Source: Pseudomonadota bacterium (GTDB lineage Bacteria; Pseudomonadota; Alphaproteobacteria; Rhodobacterales; Rhodobacteraceae). From it: a stretch of 14,644 bases of DNA. Both the position numbers and the translations under genes were made by a program. Positions 6,569 through 13,508 of this stretch are shown piece by piece. Within the stretch, counting starts at the first letter, position 1, and every line of letters starts with the position of its first letter. The stretch is from positions 1-14,644 of the forward strand of contig JAQBUS010000011.1 of assembly GCA_027623875.1 (NCBI GenBank), written 5' to 3'. Below the pieces are notes generated by a model that was not told the DNA's origin, searched no databases, and was given only the letters and a program-made list of their open reading frames with translations.

Positions 6569-8529
6569 CAAGCAGCCTTCCTATCAACTTTATCGATAAC
6601 AGGTACGTCTCGAATTTCCAGTTTGGCCTTAATGGAGCCCCTCCTGCCGTCCTCGTATGTTACCTCGGTCTCTGTTGATATTTCGCTAGATCCATTATAT
6701 AGTGCTTGAATTAAATCAGAGAATTTTTCTTCAATAATTCTTCTGCGAACCTTTCTGGTTCTAGTCAATTCTCCGTCATCAGCATCTAATTCTTTGTGTA
6801 AAACTAAGAACCGGTGAACTTGGCACCCTGAAAGCATTTTATCTTGAGCTATTGATAAATTAGTTTCCGCGATATGCTCTTGGATTAGCTTAAGTACCTG
6901 TGGGTGGCCAGCAAGCTCTTGATAGGAGGAATACGCAACGTTGTTGCGTTCTGCCCAATTTCCCACGGCAGCTAAATCAATATTAATAAATGCCGAACAG
7001 TTATTCCTATCATTTCCAAATACAACAGCTTCTAGAATACTAGGGTAAAACTTTAATTTATTTTCCACATATTTAGGAGCAAACATTGAACCATCTGCCA
7101 TCTTTCCAACATCTTTAGCCCTGTCGATTATACGAAGATGACCGGTGCCTTCCTCAATAAAACCTGCATCTCCAGTTGCTACCCAACCTTCTTTATCCTT
7201 AGTATCAGCAGTATTTTCTGGGTTCTTAAAGTACTCAACAAAAACACCAGCAGACCGATAATAAACCTCTCCGTTGCTCTCTATTTTAAGTTCAACTCCT
7301 GGAGAAGGAACTCCCACTGTATCAGATCGAACCTCTCCATCAGGTTGTTGAGTAATAAAAACAGAAGCTTCTGTTTGCCCATATAATTGCTTAAGATTCA
7401 TACCTAAAGATCTATAAAAATCAAAAATCTCTGGGCCAATCGCTTCACCCGCAGTATACGCAACCCTTACCCTCGAAAAACCTAGGGTATTCTTTAATGG
7501 CCCATACACAAAAATATTTCCGAAAAAATATTTTAAACGGTCAAAGAAACCAACCTCTTTGCCGTCTAGAATGTCTGGACCTACACGTTGAGCTAATGTC
7601 ATTGCCCAATTAAACAGTCGCCTCTTAAATTTTCCTGCATCTTCCATTCGTATCATTACCGTAGTGAGCTGACTTTCAAAAACTCTCGGCGGTGCAAAGT
7701 AGTATGTCGGACCTATCTCTCTTAAATCCATGTTTAAAGTCTCTACACTCTCAGGACAACTTACGCAAAAACCAGACCAATATGCTTGACCGATTGAAAA
7801 AATATAATCCCCAACCCAAGCCATCGGCAAATAAGCCACCGTTTCTTCTCCTGGAGCTAATTTATCAAACTCAGATGAATTTTTTGAAGTCTCTATTATA
7901 TTTCTATTAGATAGAACCACACCTTTAGGTCGTCCCGTGGTTCCCGAGGTATACAGCATGATACAGGTATCGTCATAGGTTATAGCTTCAATCTGCTTTT
8001 TAAGTTCAGAAATTCTTTGATCTTTTACACGTCGACCCTGCTTTTGGAGGTCTTTAAAGGAGCTTAAGTTCTTATGATCATATTTTCTCAAACCTCTTGG
8101 ATCAAAATATATCACATTCTCAATTCCGGAAACTGTTTCCTGAACTTCCCGAACTTTGTCAACTTGCTCCTGATCTCCCACAATTACATATTTTGAACCA
8201 CAATGCTCTAGTACATAAGCCATTTCTTCAGCCACCGCATCTTGGTAGAGAGGGACTGGAACAGCATTCAGCATCTGCACTGCAACCATAGACCAGTACA
8301 TAGAAGGTCGATTACGTCCAATTATTGCAACGTAATCTCCTTTTTTTACACCTATATCAATTAGGCCTAGGGCAAGAGCCTCAATTTCTTCAGCCGTTTC
8401 CAACCAAGTCCATGATTGCCAAATTCCAAACTCTTTTTCCCTGTAGGCCGGTCTATCACCAAATTTCTGGGCATTGCGCAAAAGCAAATGAGGAATGCTA
8501 ACTAAATCGCCTGAAGCTGTTAATTCCAA
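6568..8529 (-). CDS. Long-chain-type acyl-CoA synthetase (AMP-forming ligase)
   Basis: A 653-residue ANL-superfamily ligase that would convert a carboxylic acid to its CoA thioester through an acyl-AMP intermediate. Core motifs are complete: A3 YTSGTTGRPKG (193-203), the A4 region YLPMAWVGDYIFS (233-245), A5 YGQTEAS (383-389), A7 ATGDAG (451-456) and A8 RIIDRAKDVGKMADGSMFAPK (467-487, with the hinge). A lysine in RTRKVRRR near 593 may be the A10 residue. It resembles the long FadD15-like class (COG1022) with an extended C-terminus rather than E. coli FadD (561 residues). The start is TTG at 8529, with AGGGGGAG (8541-8534) four bases before it and no ATG nearby. It is the first gene of the operon and lies 44 bases below a predicted transcription start. 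Substrate chain length cannot be told from sequence. Confidence 0.93.
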   Translation of the reverse strand: MELTASGDLVSIPHLLLRNAQKFGDRPAYREKEFGIWQSWTWLETAEEIEALALGLIDIGVKKGDYVAIIGRNRPSMYWSMVAVQMLNAVPVPLYQDAVAEEMAYVLEHCGSKYVIVGDQEQVDKVREVQETVSGIENVIYFDPRGLRKYDHKNLSSFKDLQKQGRRVKDQRISELKKQIEAITYDDTCIMLYTSGTTGRPKGVVLSNRNIIETSKNSSEFDKLAPGEETVAYLPMAWVGDYIFSIGQAYWSGFCVSCPESVETLNMDLREIGPTYYFAPPRVFESQLTTVMIRMEDAGKFKRRLFNWAMTLAQRVGPDILDGKEVGFFDRLKYFFGNIFVYGPLKNTLGFSRVRVAYTAGEAIGPEIFDFYRSLGMNLKQLYGQTEASVFITQQPDGEVRSDTVGVPSPGVELKIESNGEVYYRSAGVFVEYFKNPENTADTKDKEGWVATGDAGFIEEGTGHLRIIDRAKDVGKMADGSMFAPKYVENKLKFYPSILEAVVFGNDRNNCSAFINIDLAAVGNWAERNNVAYSSYQELAGHPQVLKLIQEHIAETNLSIAQDKMLSGCQVHRFLVLHKELDADDGELTRTRKVRRRIIEEKFSDLIQALYNGSSEISTETEVTYEDGRRGSIKAKLEIRDVPVIDKVDRKAA

Positions 8530-8533
8530 AATT

Positions 8534-8541
8534 CTCCCCCT
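8534..8541 (-). promoter_or_regulatory. Strong ribosome-binding site for the TTG start of the acyl-CoA synthetase
   Basis: AGGGGGAG lies four bases before the TTG at 8529. No ATG or GTG is available in frame at workable distance, so this site decides an unusual start codon. Confidence 0.7.
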
Positions 8542-8579
8542 GGGATATATTAAAAAGAAATCACTTTGTAATACACGCT

Positions 8580-8606
8580 ATTATATCATTAGATGCTTTT
8601 ACTCAA
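8580..8606 (-). promoter_or_regulatory. Sigma-70-type promoter with extended -10 for the uptake operon
   Basis: On the minus strand TATAAT (8585-8580) is preceded by TGA, giving a perfect extended -10 (TGnTATAAT). The best -35 is TTGAGT (8606-8601), with a short 15-base spacer, so the extended -10 probably compensates. Transcription would start near 8573, leaving a leader of about 44 bases before the acyl-CoA synthetase. A weak -35 fits a promoter that needs an activator. Confidence 0.6.
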
Positions 8607-8626
8607 CTAACATTTACAACAAAAGA

Positions 8627-8641
8627 TCTCATTCAATGAGA
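8627..8641. promoter_or_regulatory. 15-base dyad just upstream of the promoter, candidate activator site
   Basis: TCTCATT-C-AATGAGA is an inverted repeat with seven-base arms and a one-base centre. Its centre (8634) is about 61 bases before the predicted transcription start, a classic position for a class I activator. A one-base loop cannot fold as an RNA hairpin, so a DNA-bound dimer is more likely. The regulator is not encoded in the window. Confidence 0.45.
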
Positions 8642-8699
8642 AAAAGTACCATTTACTTTATCTGAAAAAAAGTCAAATGAAATCAAACCTCATGCACCA

Positions 8700-8723
8700 A
8701 ATTTTTTACATATGTAAAAAATT
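8700..8723. promoter_or_regulatory. Perfect 24-base palindrome, candidate operator
   Basis: The half-site AATTTTTTACAT (8700-8711) is followed directly by its exact reverse complement (8712-8723). It lies about 138 bases upstream of the predicted start of the uptake operon and about 170 bases after the dehydrogenase gene. The stem is almost all A-T, with no loop and no following T run, so a protein-binding site is more likely than a terminator. It could also be a cruciform or bent-DNA element. Confidence 0.4.
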
Positions 8724-8741
8724 CAGATCTAGTAATAAAAA

Positions 8742-8756
8742 TAATTCTGTGAATTA
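8742..8756 (-). terminator. Weak AT-rich hairpin with T run after the lipid-type operon
   Basis: TAATTC-ACA-GAATTA on the minus strand forms a six-base-pair stem with a three-base loop, followed by TTTTTATTA. It lies just after the 42-codon ORF and is the only terminator-like structure between the dehydrogenase and the next operon. The stem holds a single G-C pair, so efficiency would be low; it may instead be a third regulatory dyad. Confidence 0.3.
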
Positions 8757-8762
8757 ATCCCG

Positions 8763-8891
8763 TTATCCATCGCAATGTGCATCTCGGGTCTTATTAAAAC
8801 AAACCTTAGTTGGTGGCGCGATTTCAAATCCCATATTTATGGTAGAAAATTCAAGGTCAGGACCTAAACCTAATTCAGTAATTTTGTGCAT
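8763..8891 (-). CDS. Possible 42-residue small protein coupled to the dehydrogenase
   Basis: An ATG at 8891-8889 overlaps the dehydrogenase stop by one base (TAATG) and opens 42 codons, beginning MHKITELGLGPDLEFSTINM and ending in DAHCDG. The junction style matches the other genes of this operon, which overlap or abut. The codons look ordinary for the neighbourhood, and the product has two cysteines and no membrane segment. No Shine-Dalgarno sequence is visible, and I recognise no family. The dehydrogenase ends at a normal place for its family, so this is not needed as its missing tail. Chance is a real alternative at this length. Confidence 0.25.
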   Translation of the reverse strand: MHKITELGLGPDLEFSTINMGFEIAPPTKVCFNKTRDAHCDG

Positions 8892-9622
8892 TAAGAAAAT
8901 AATCGATAGTATAGCCACTGAGGTAAAAATTGAGTGAGACGAAACATAAGGCCAAACCCCCACGGAAAATCTGTTTTAAATGTTCGCGCATTCATGCATT
9001 TAAAAAACTTTTTAGCGGCATCCTCTGCAGTGAGAATAAAAGGCATCCGAAAATTATTTTTATCTGTTAATCTTGTTTTTATAAAACCGGGGTTTATCAA
9101 CTGAACTTTTATATTTGTCCTGCGAAGGTCCGAATAAATAGACTCCGCCAGATGCATAAGTGCAGCCTTGCTCGCACCATAACCAATAGCCCCAGGCAAC
9201 CCCCTATAGCCGGCCAAGCTACCGGTTAAAACGATGTGACCCTTTTGAGCTTTAATCATTTCAGGAAGTAAATAACCTAGAACTCTGGTGGCACCAACAA
9301 AGTTCGTGTCGCACATCTTTTCGACTTTACTAGAATCCCAGTTCTCACTACGCATAGGCCAATATACTCCAGCCAAATACACCACCCCATCCAGGGATCC
9401 AACTTTCTGAGTAACACGCCTAACCTCGTCTTTATCACTAACATCCATTACATAATATGAAGCCTTTGACGGCAAACTAGCGCATAACTCTATAAGCCTC
9501 CCTTCATCACGGGACGACAATATAAGTTCAACGCCATGAAAACTCAAAAGCGTTGCTAGGGATCTACCAAGACCTTCTGAAGCCCCAATAAGCCAGTACC
9601 TCTTTCCAGCCCAGCTCTTCAT
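8891..9622 (-). CDS. Short-chain dehydrogenase/reductase (SDR)
   Basis: A 243-residue classical SDR, an NAD(P)-dependent oxidoreductase. It shows the nucleotide-binding GASEGLG (13-19), the MDVSD adenine-site motif (59-63), LAG (83-85) in place of NNAG, the structural N107, and the catalytic set S135 (LTGSLAG), Y148 and K152 (YGASK), followed by NPGFIKT (177-183). The C-terminal PQWLYYRLF tail is the ending I recall for SDRs of the amine-oxidase/DUF1365 clusters. Its ATG overlaps the DUF3833 stop by four bases (ATGA), and the junction has only a weak Shine-Dalgarno sequence, so translation is probably coupled. Its role in fatty-acid or other lipid modification is inferred from neighbours; the substrate is unknown. 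Confidence 0.9.
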   Translation of the reverse strand: MKSWAGKRYWLIGASEGLGRSLATLLSFHGVELILSSRDEGRLIELCASLPSKASYYVMDVSDKDEVRRVTQKVGSLDGVVYLAGVYWPMRSENWDSSKVEKMCDTNFVGATRVLGYLLPEMIKAQKGHIVLTGSLAGYRGLPGAIGYGASKAALMHLAESIYSDLRRTNIKVQLINPGFIKTRLTDKNNFRMPFILTAEDAAKKFFKCMNARTFKTDFPWGFGLMFRLTQFLPQWLYYRLFS

Positions 9623-10182
9623 TTAATGTCTTTCTTACGGATTGTTGCTACCAGCTCACCCACTTTTATACCGTATTTACGAAATTGACTTCTATTCATT
9701 ATGCTACCGTTTTCTAATAGATACATCCAATCGACTGTATCAAGGACGTGCCCTCCCGAATCCTCAGGAAGCCTAATGCGGTAGTTTAAGTGAACACTCG
9801 ACCCTTGCTGCCATCCTGTTCCAACCCCGATTATATCTGAAGCACTTGCCTTTATTGATCCATGACTATTAACCTCAAGGGTCCATTCGCGACACTGGGT
9901 ACGTCCATTATCATAGATAAAATTTTCTTTAATCGTTCCCCTAGTTCCCTGCCAAACTGCATCCATATCAGCTGTAAATCGAGAGGTTACCCTTCCAAAT
10001 GGACCAAAAATAATACCCTCACAAATGAGCTGGCCGCTTAAATGCTCTGTTAAAAGAAAACTTGGCTTTTGGGTTGAATAATCCTTAGGTTTTTGTGAAT
10101 AGAATGAAAATCTTAATCTCCACGATATCCCTGCAATCACAGCCAAAATAATACCTACTACAATATACATAAAACCAATCAA
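9619..10182 (-). CDS. DUF3833 family protein with an N-terminal membrane segment
   Basis: A 187-residue protein of a family with no established function that I know of. Residues 3-20 form one hydrophobic segment (FMYIVVGIILAVIAGISW), which probably anchors the rest on the periplasmic side. The body carries the family pattern: FGRVTSRFTADMDAVWQG (about 61-78), ENFIYDNGRTQCREWTLEV (85-103) and DTVDWMYLLENGSIMNRSQ (148-166). Many relatives, as I recall, are lipoproteins; this one lacks a lipobox. The start is TTG at 10182. AAGGAGG (10195-10189) lies six bases before it, whereas the ATG twelve bases downstream would be 18 bases away. One base separates the transporter stop from this start. Confidence 0.8.
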   Translation of the reverse strand: MIGFMYIVVGIILAVIAGISWRLRFSFYSQKPKDYSTQKPSFLLTEHLSGQLICEGIIFGPFGRVTSRFTADMDAVWQGTRGTIKENFIYDNGRTQCREWTLEVNSHGSIKASASDIIGVGTGWQQGSSVHLNYRIRLPEDSGGHVLDTVDWMYLLENGSIMNRSQFRKYGIKVGELVATIRKKDIK

Positions 10183-10183
10183 A

Positions 10184-11428
10184 CTAATCCTCCTTCAAAG
10201 ATACACGAACCAATATAGCTATGGCCATAGCTTTTAACAAACATGGTGTAAGTGCGTAAAGCATTACTAGGACGTTTACGGATTTTAGCGTTTGTTCTTT
10301 ATTACCTGACTGGTATCCGAAATACTCCAAAGCCGGTAATAAAATTATAGCTGCTAATGCAAGAGAAAATTTTGAAACGAATGACCAAATGCCAAATGCC
10401 TTCACTGCTTCCGCTTTTGTAAAAGCTATTCTCCTGGCAAAAATAGCTGGCAACACTGTTAAATCTGCTCCAATTGTAAATCCGGATAAAATACATATTA
10501 AAGAAAATTCGAAAACATCAGACTCTCCTAATAAAAGTACACAGGAGAACGAAATAATGGATAAACACATCGCACCAATCAGGACAGCTTTACCTCTACC
10601 ATTTTGCGCTAACCGGGCCCATACTGGCGAACTTACAGCAGCTGAAAAAAAGAACAGCACTAACAGCACTCCAGAATATTCGGGGGAGACTAAAACGCTA
10701 TCAACATAAAATAGAAATAGAGTCGAGGTTACTGCTAGCGGTGCTGAGTTAACCAGCGCTAACAAAAGAAGCTTGACCAGCACTGCATCTTGTAAAATTC
10801 CCTTCAGTCCACTTGAAGGATCTGCCGGCTTATCACCCCACTCCTTTCGCATAAGTATCCATGCAAAGAATGTTACAAATGAAAAACCTATAGCAAATGA
10901 TGCGTAACTATTATCCGTATAATCTATCAGCAGCGTTGGGGTAATCGCTGCTAAACAAATTCCTACCAAACCACCAGTCTCTCTCCACGCCGCTAATCTT
11001 TGATGGCCTCCAGACAAAGTCAGGGCTTTCTGTACTCCCTGCGCATAAAAATTTATTGATAAAAAGCTAAATGATGTAAATAAAATAGTACTTGTTATTG
11101 TAAACCACACAAGCGGGGCAAAAGGTGCCGCGAGGACAAACATCGCATTCATTGATACAGTGAGAGCAATCATTGCAACGGCTATAGAAAACTTTCTATA
11201 CTTACCAAGACCTGTACTAAGCCAGCCCAGCAAGGGGTCTTGAAGTACGTCCAGAAATCTTAATGCAAATAACGTAGTGGCCAACACTGTTAGGCTTAAC
11301 CCATATGTTTCTGAAAAAAACTTAGGGGCATATATATAAATGGGTAAGGCTGCGGCAGAAAGAACTGCTGCAAATACAGAGTATGGAAACAATTTTTCAT
11401 TTAACTTACCAAAAACGTTTAGTCTCAA
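10184..11428 (-). CDS. MFS transporter, GPH (sugar/cation symporter-like) family
   Basis: A 414-residue, roughly 12-segment inner-membrane transporter. The loop after the second membrane segment, RFLDVLQDPLLGWLSTGLG (57-75) then KYRKF, carries the aspartates typical of the melibiose-carrier-like GPH family. Hydrophobic stretches are spread evenly to the C-terminus. Transporters of this kind occur inside the DUF1365/amine-oxidase clusters, where the cargo is unknown; a lipid or lipid precursor is plausible and a sugar is not implied. The start is TTG at 11428, overlapping the DUF1365 stop by four bases (TTGA), with AGAGAGG seven bases upstream. No ATG occurs before the third membrane region, so the TTG is effectively required. 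Confidence 0.88.
   Translation of the reverse strand: MRLNVFGKLNEKLFPYSVFAAVLSAAALPIYIYAPKFFSETYGLSLTVLATTLFALRFLDVLQDPLLGWLSTGLGKYRKFSIAVAMIALTVSMNAMFVLAAPFAPLVWFTITSTILFTSFSFLSINFYAQGVQKALTLSGGHQRLAAWRETGGLVGICLAAITPTLLIDYTDNSYASFAIGFSFVTFFAWILMRKEWGDKPADPSSGLKGILQDAVLVKLLLLALVNSAPLAVTSTLFLFYVDSVLVSPEYSGVLLVLFFFSAAVSSPVWARLAQNGRGKAVLIGAMCLSIISFSCVLLLGESDVFEFSLICILSGFTIGADLTVLPAIFARRIAFTKAEAVKAFGIWSFVSKFSLALAAIILLPALEYFGYQSGNKEQTLKSVNVLVMLYALTPCLLKAMAIAILVRVSLKED
10189..10195 (-). promoter_or_regulatory. Ribosome-binding site deciding the TTG start of the DUF3833 gene
   Basis: AAGGAGG lies within the last codons of the transporter gene, six bases before the TTG at 10182 and 18 before the next ATG. 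Confidence 0.75.
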
Positions 11429-12183
11429 CGAGACGCCTCTCTATTCGGGGGTTTTGGTCTTCTTCGATACTCAGCTCCTTTGAACCAAAGCTTTATCGCT
11501 TGAAAATGTATTAAGCCTATAACTCTTACAGACCCGAGAGGGCGCCGCAAAAGCAACTTTAAAATAGACCAATTTGTCAAAGTCTGTCTTTTTCCTGTTA
11601 GCGTGGCAAGAACACCATTATCGGCAGCCGAATAGTCTATCAAAATATCAATATTTTTTTCTGTAATATTGAATCGAAACTTGTATTGCCCTTTAACTGA
11701 CTGAAATGGCGATACATGAAAAACCTTTTTTGCGTGAAGCAAATCTTCACCTTTAATTTCTTGAGCATCTTCGTGCGCACAAATATAAGAATGCCTATCG
11801 CCAAAAGTGTTACTTACCTCCGCTATTACAACTTTAAGTTTACCTTTTAAATCATAACACAACCAAAAGCTTACTGGATTAAATACATAACCGAAAACCC
11901 TTGGTTGAGCCAAAAGATAGACCTTCGCTACATTCTCCTGCAACTTATGGAGCTTTAAATTTTTGTAAACCCAATCAACCCCTCTTCCATTGCCAGGATT
12001 TCCGCCGTGATCAGAATCGTATAGCGACATAAAATTTCGAGAATTTTGAGAAAAAAGCAATGGCATCTCGTTTTTTGTCTCACACTCAATCAAAATATAA
12101 TCAATAGAATAGCTGAATCTATTTTTTACCCCTCCCTTTCGATCATGAAATGTAGTTCCTGAAATGTACTCGATGTGTTTCAC
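11425..12183 (-). CDS. DUF1365 family protein
   Basis: A 252-residue protein matching DUF1365, a family nearly always encoded next to an FAD-dependent amine-oxidase-like protein and often a cyclopropane-fatty-acid synthase. Conserved blocks are RVFGYVFNPVSFWLCYD (95-111), AEVSNTFGDRHSY (121-133), KVFHVSPFQSVKG (153-165) and IHFQAIKLWFKGAEYRRRP (225-243). The biochemical activity is not established to my knowledge; a role in unusual fatty-acid formation is suggested by genetics in related clusters. The start is GTG at 12183, overlapping the oxidoreductase stop (GTGA). I see no good Shine-Dalgarno sequence, so translational coupling is likely. Confidence 0.9.
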   Translation of the reverse strand: MKHIEYISGTTFHDRKGGVKNRFSYSIDYILIECETKNEMPLLFSQNSRNFMSLYDSDHGGNPGNGRGVDWVYKNLKLHKLQENVAKVYLLAQPRVFGYVFNPVSFWLCYDLKGKLKVVIAEVSNTFGDRHSYICAHEDAQEIKGEDLLHAKKVFHVSPFQSVKGQYKFRFNITEKNIDILIDYSAADNGVLATLTGKRQTLTNWSILKLLLRRPLGSVRVIGLIHFQAIKLWFKGAEYRRRPKPPNREASR

Positions 12184-13475
12184 GTAAGGAGTACTTTCTT
12201 TGAATTAGACAAGATAGATTTAGCTACGTCTATAGCGCTGGAATACCCATCCTCATGGAAACCATTCTTTATCCAGGCACCACAAAACCATGTTTGATTA
12301 TGTCCATTAAGGGCCTTAATCTTTTCCTGGGCAGACAAAGTCTTAAGATCATAAACCGGGTGTCTAAATGTTACCGTGTCATAAATTAACTCTTCCTTTA
12401 TTAACCTACCAGAGTTCAGAGTTACAAAAAGAGGGTCGTTCATTGGGATCGGCTGCAATGAGTTCATCCAGTAGGTTAGCTCAATCTTACTGCTGCTATT
12501 ATCTTCATTTTCATGGTAAACCCAACTTGACCAAGCTAGCTTACTTCGTGGCATTAATGACTTATCAGCATGCAGAACGGCTTCATTTGGTTGATAACGA
12601 ATGGCACCTAATGCCTCAGATTCATCCGGCGAAGCATCTACTAATAAACCCAATGTATCGTCAGCATGCGTAGCAAACACTACTTCTTCAAAATCTTCAA
12701 ATAACCCCGCACCAGTCTCTATTTTAACTGAACCTGCGAGTCTCTGAACACACCGTATTGGACACCCGAGCCTTATTTCAACGTTTCTAAAACGCATTTT
12801 CTCTGCCAGCTTTTCAACGTAACTTATCGACCCTCCCTCAAGTGTAAGCCATTGATGCTGACCACTCACGCTTAACAGAGCATGGTTTTTCATAAAATTA
12901 ATTAAAGATTTAGCTGGAAAATTAGTCATTTGTTCGGCGGGCATTGACCAGATAGCACCCGTCAGAGGAAAAAGATAATACTCTTTAAACCAAGAACTAG
13001 TCCCTATTTTAATTAACAATTGATCTATGGTCATACCCGGATCCTCAGACAGACTCTCAGCGAGTGCATTAAAGCGAGTAATATCCTTGAGCATTCTTAT
13101 AAATTTTGGTTTAAATACATTCCGCCTCTGAGCAAAAAGTGAATTGAGGCTTGCCAAACCATATTCTAACTTTCCTCCACCAAAAGACGCCCCAAATGTC
13201 ATGTTGCTTTTAACTATCTTAACATCAAGCTCTTTAAAAAGTTCCATCAAATTGGGGTAATTTAGCTCGTTAAATACAATAAACCCAGTATCAACCGGCT
13301 GATTTCCCCACCGGCCAGCAGTAACCGTTCTAGCATGACCCCCTAGACGGTTTTCAGCTTCGAAAAGAACGACCTCGTTCGCTTCAGACAACAGGTATGC
13401 AGCACCCATCCCTGAAATTCCTGCACCGATAACGGCTATACGCCTTGGTTTATAGCTACCAATATCAAGCTTCAT
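12180..13475 (-). CDS. FAD-dependent amine-oxidase-like oxidoreductase of the DUF1365 cluster
   Basis: A 431-residue flavoprotein. The N-terminus binds FAD: VIGAGISGMGAA (15-26), an acidic residue in LFEAE (37-41) and RLGGHA (43-48), then VDTGFIVFNE (61-70). The C-terminus has WFCGAWIKNGFHEDGYSSA, the second flavin-contacting block. It belongs to the amine-oxidase/phytoene-desaturase-like superfamily, in the subgroup paired with DUF1365; such proteins probably desaturate or oxidise membrane-associated fatty acyl chains rather than amines. The ATG at 13475 has GGAG six bases upstream. It begins 33 bases after rmuC, and I found no promoter in that gap, so read-through from rmuC or a promoter inside rmuC is needed. 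In known relatives a CFA synthase usually sits nearby; here none does. Confidence 0.9.
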   Translation of the reverse strand: MKLDIGSYKPRRIAVIGAGISGMGAAYLLSEANEVVLFEAENRLGGHARTVTAGRWGNQPVDTGFIVFNELNYPNLMELFKELDVKIVKSNMTFGASFGGGKLEYGLASLNSLFAQRRNVFKPKFIRMLKDITRFNALAESLSEDPGMTIDQLLIKIGTSSWFKEYYLFPLTGAIWSMPAEQMTNFPAKSLINFMKNHALLSVSGQHQWLTLEGGSISYVEKLAEKMRFRNVEIRLGCPIRCVQRLAGSVKIETGAGLFEDFEEVVFATHADDTLGLLVDASPDESEALGAIRYQPNEAVLHADKSLMPRSKLAWSSWVYHENEDNSSSKIELTYWMNSLQPIPMNDPLFVTLNSGRLIKEELIYDTVTFRHPVYDLKTLSAQEKIKALNGHNQTWFCGAWIKNGFHEDGYSSAIDVAKSILSNSKKVLLT

Positions 13476-13508
13476 GAATTGCTCCAGTTAAATAAAATAT
13501 TAGTCCCT

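Larger units (their letters stand above)
8530..8890. other. Intergenic region between the lipid-type and uptake operons
   Basis: This is the only gap of more than 300 bases without a confident gene. From right to left it holds the possible 42-codon ORF (8891-8763), a weak hairpin with T run, the 24-base palindrome, the 15-base dyad, the extended -10 promoter and the ribosome-binding site of the acyl-CoA synthetase. No RNA gene, repeat array or regulator gene is visible. Confidence 0.7.

Noticed and set aside
8700..8723. Palindrome read as a bidirectional terminator
   Set aside because: There is no loop, the stem is almost purely A-T, and no T run follows the 3' arm, so it is kept only as a candidate operator.
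8892..8963. Upstream part of the 66-codon frame running into the dehydrogenase 3' end
   Set aside because: The extension overlaps the conserved dehydrogenase C-terminus in another frame. Only the ATG at 8891 makes a sensible start, so just the 42-codon version is kept as a possibility.
12368..12673. 101-codon plus-strand ORF opposite the flavoprotein gene
   Set aside because: Fully inside a conserved oxidoreductase gene on the other strand, with no ribosome-binding site or family resemblance.
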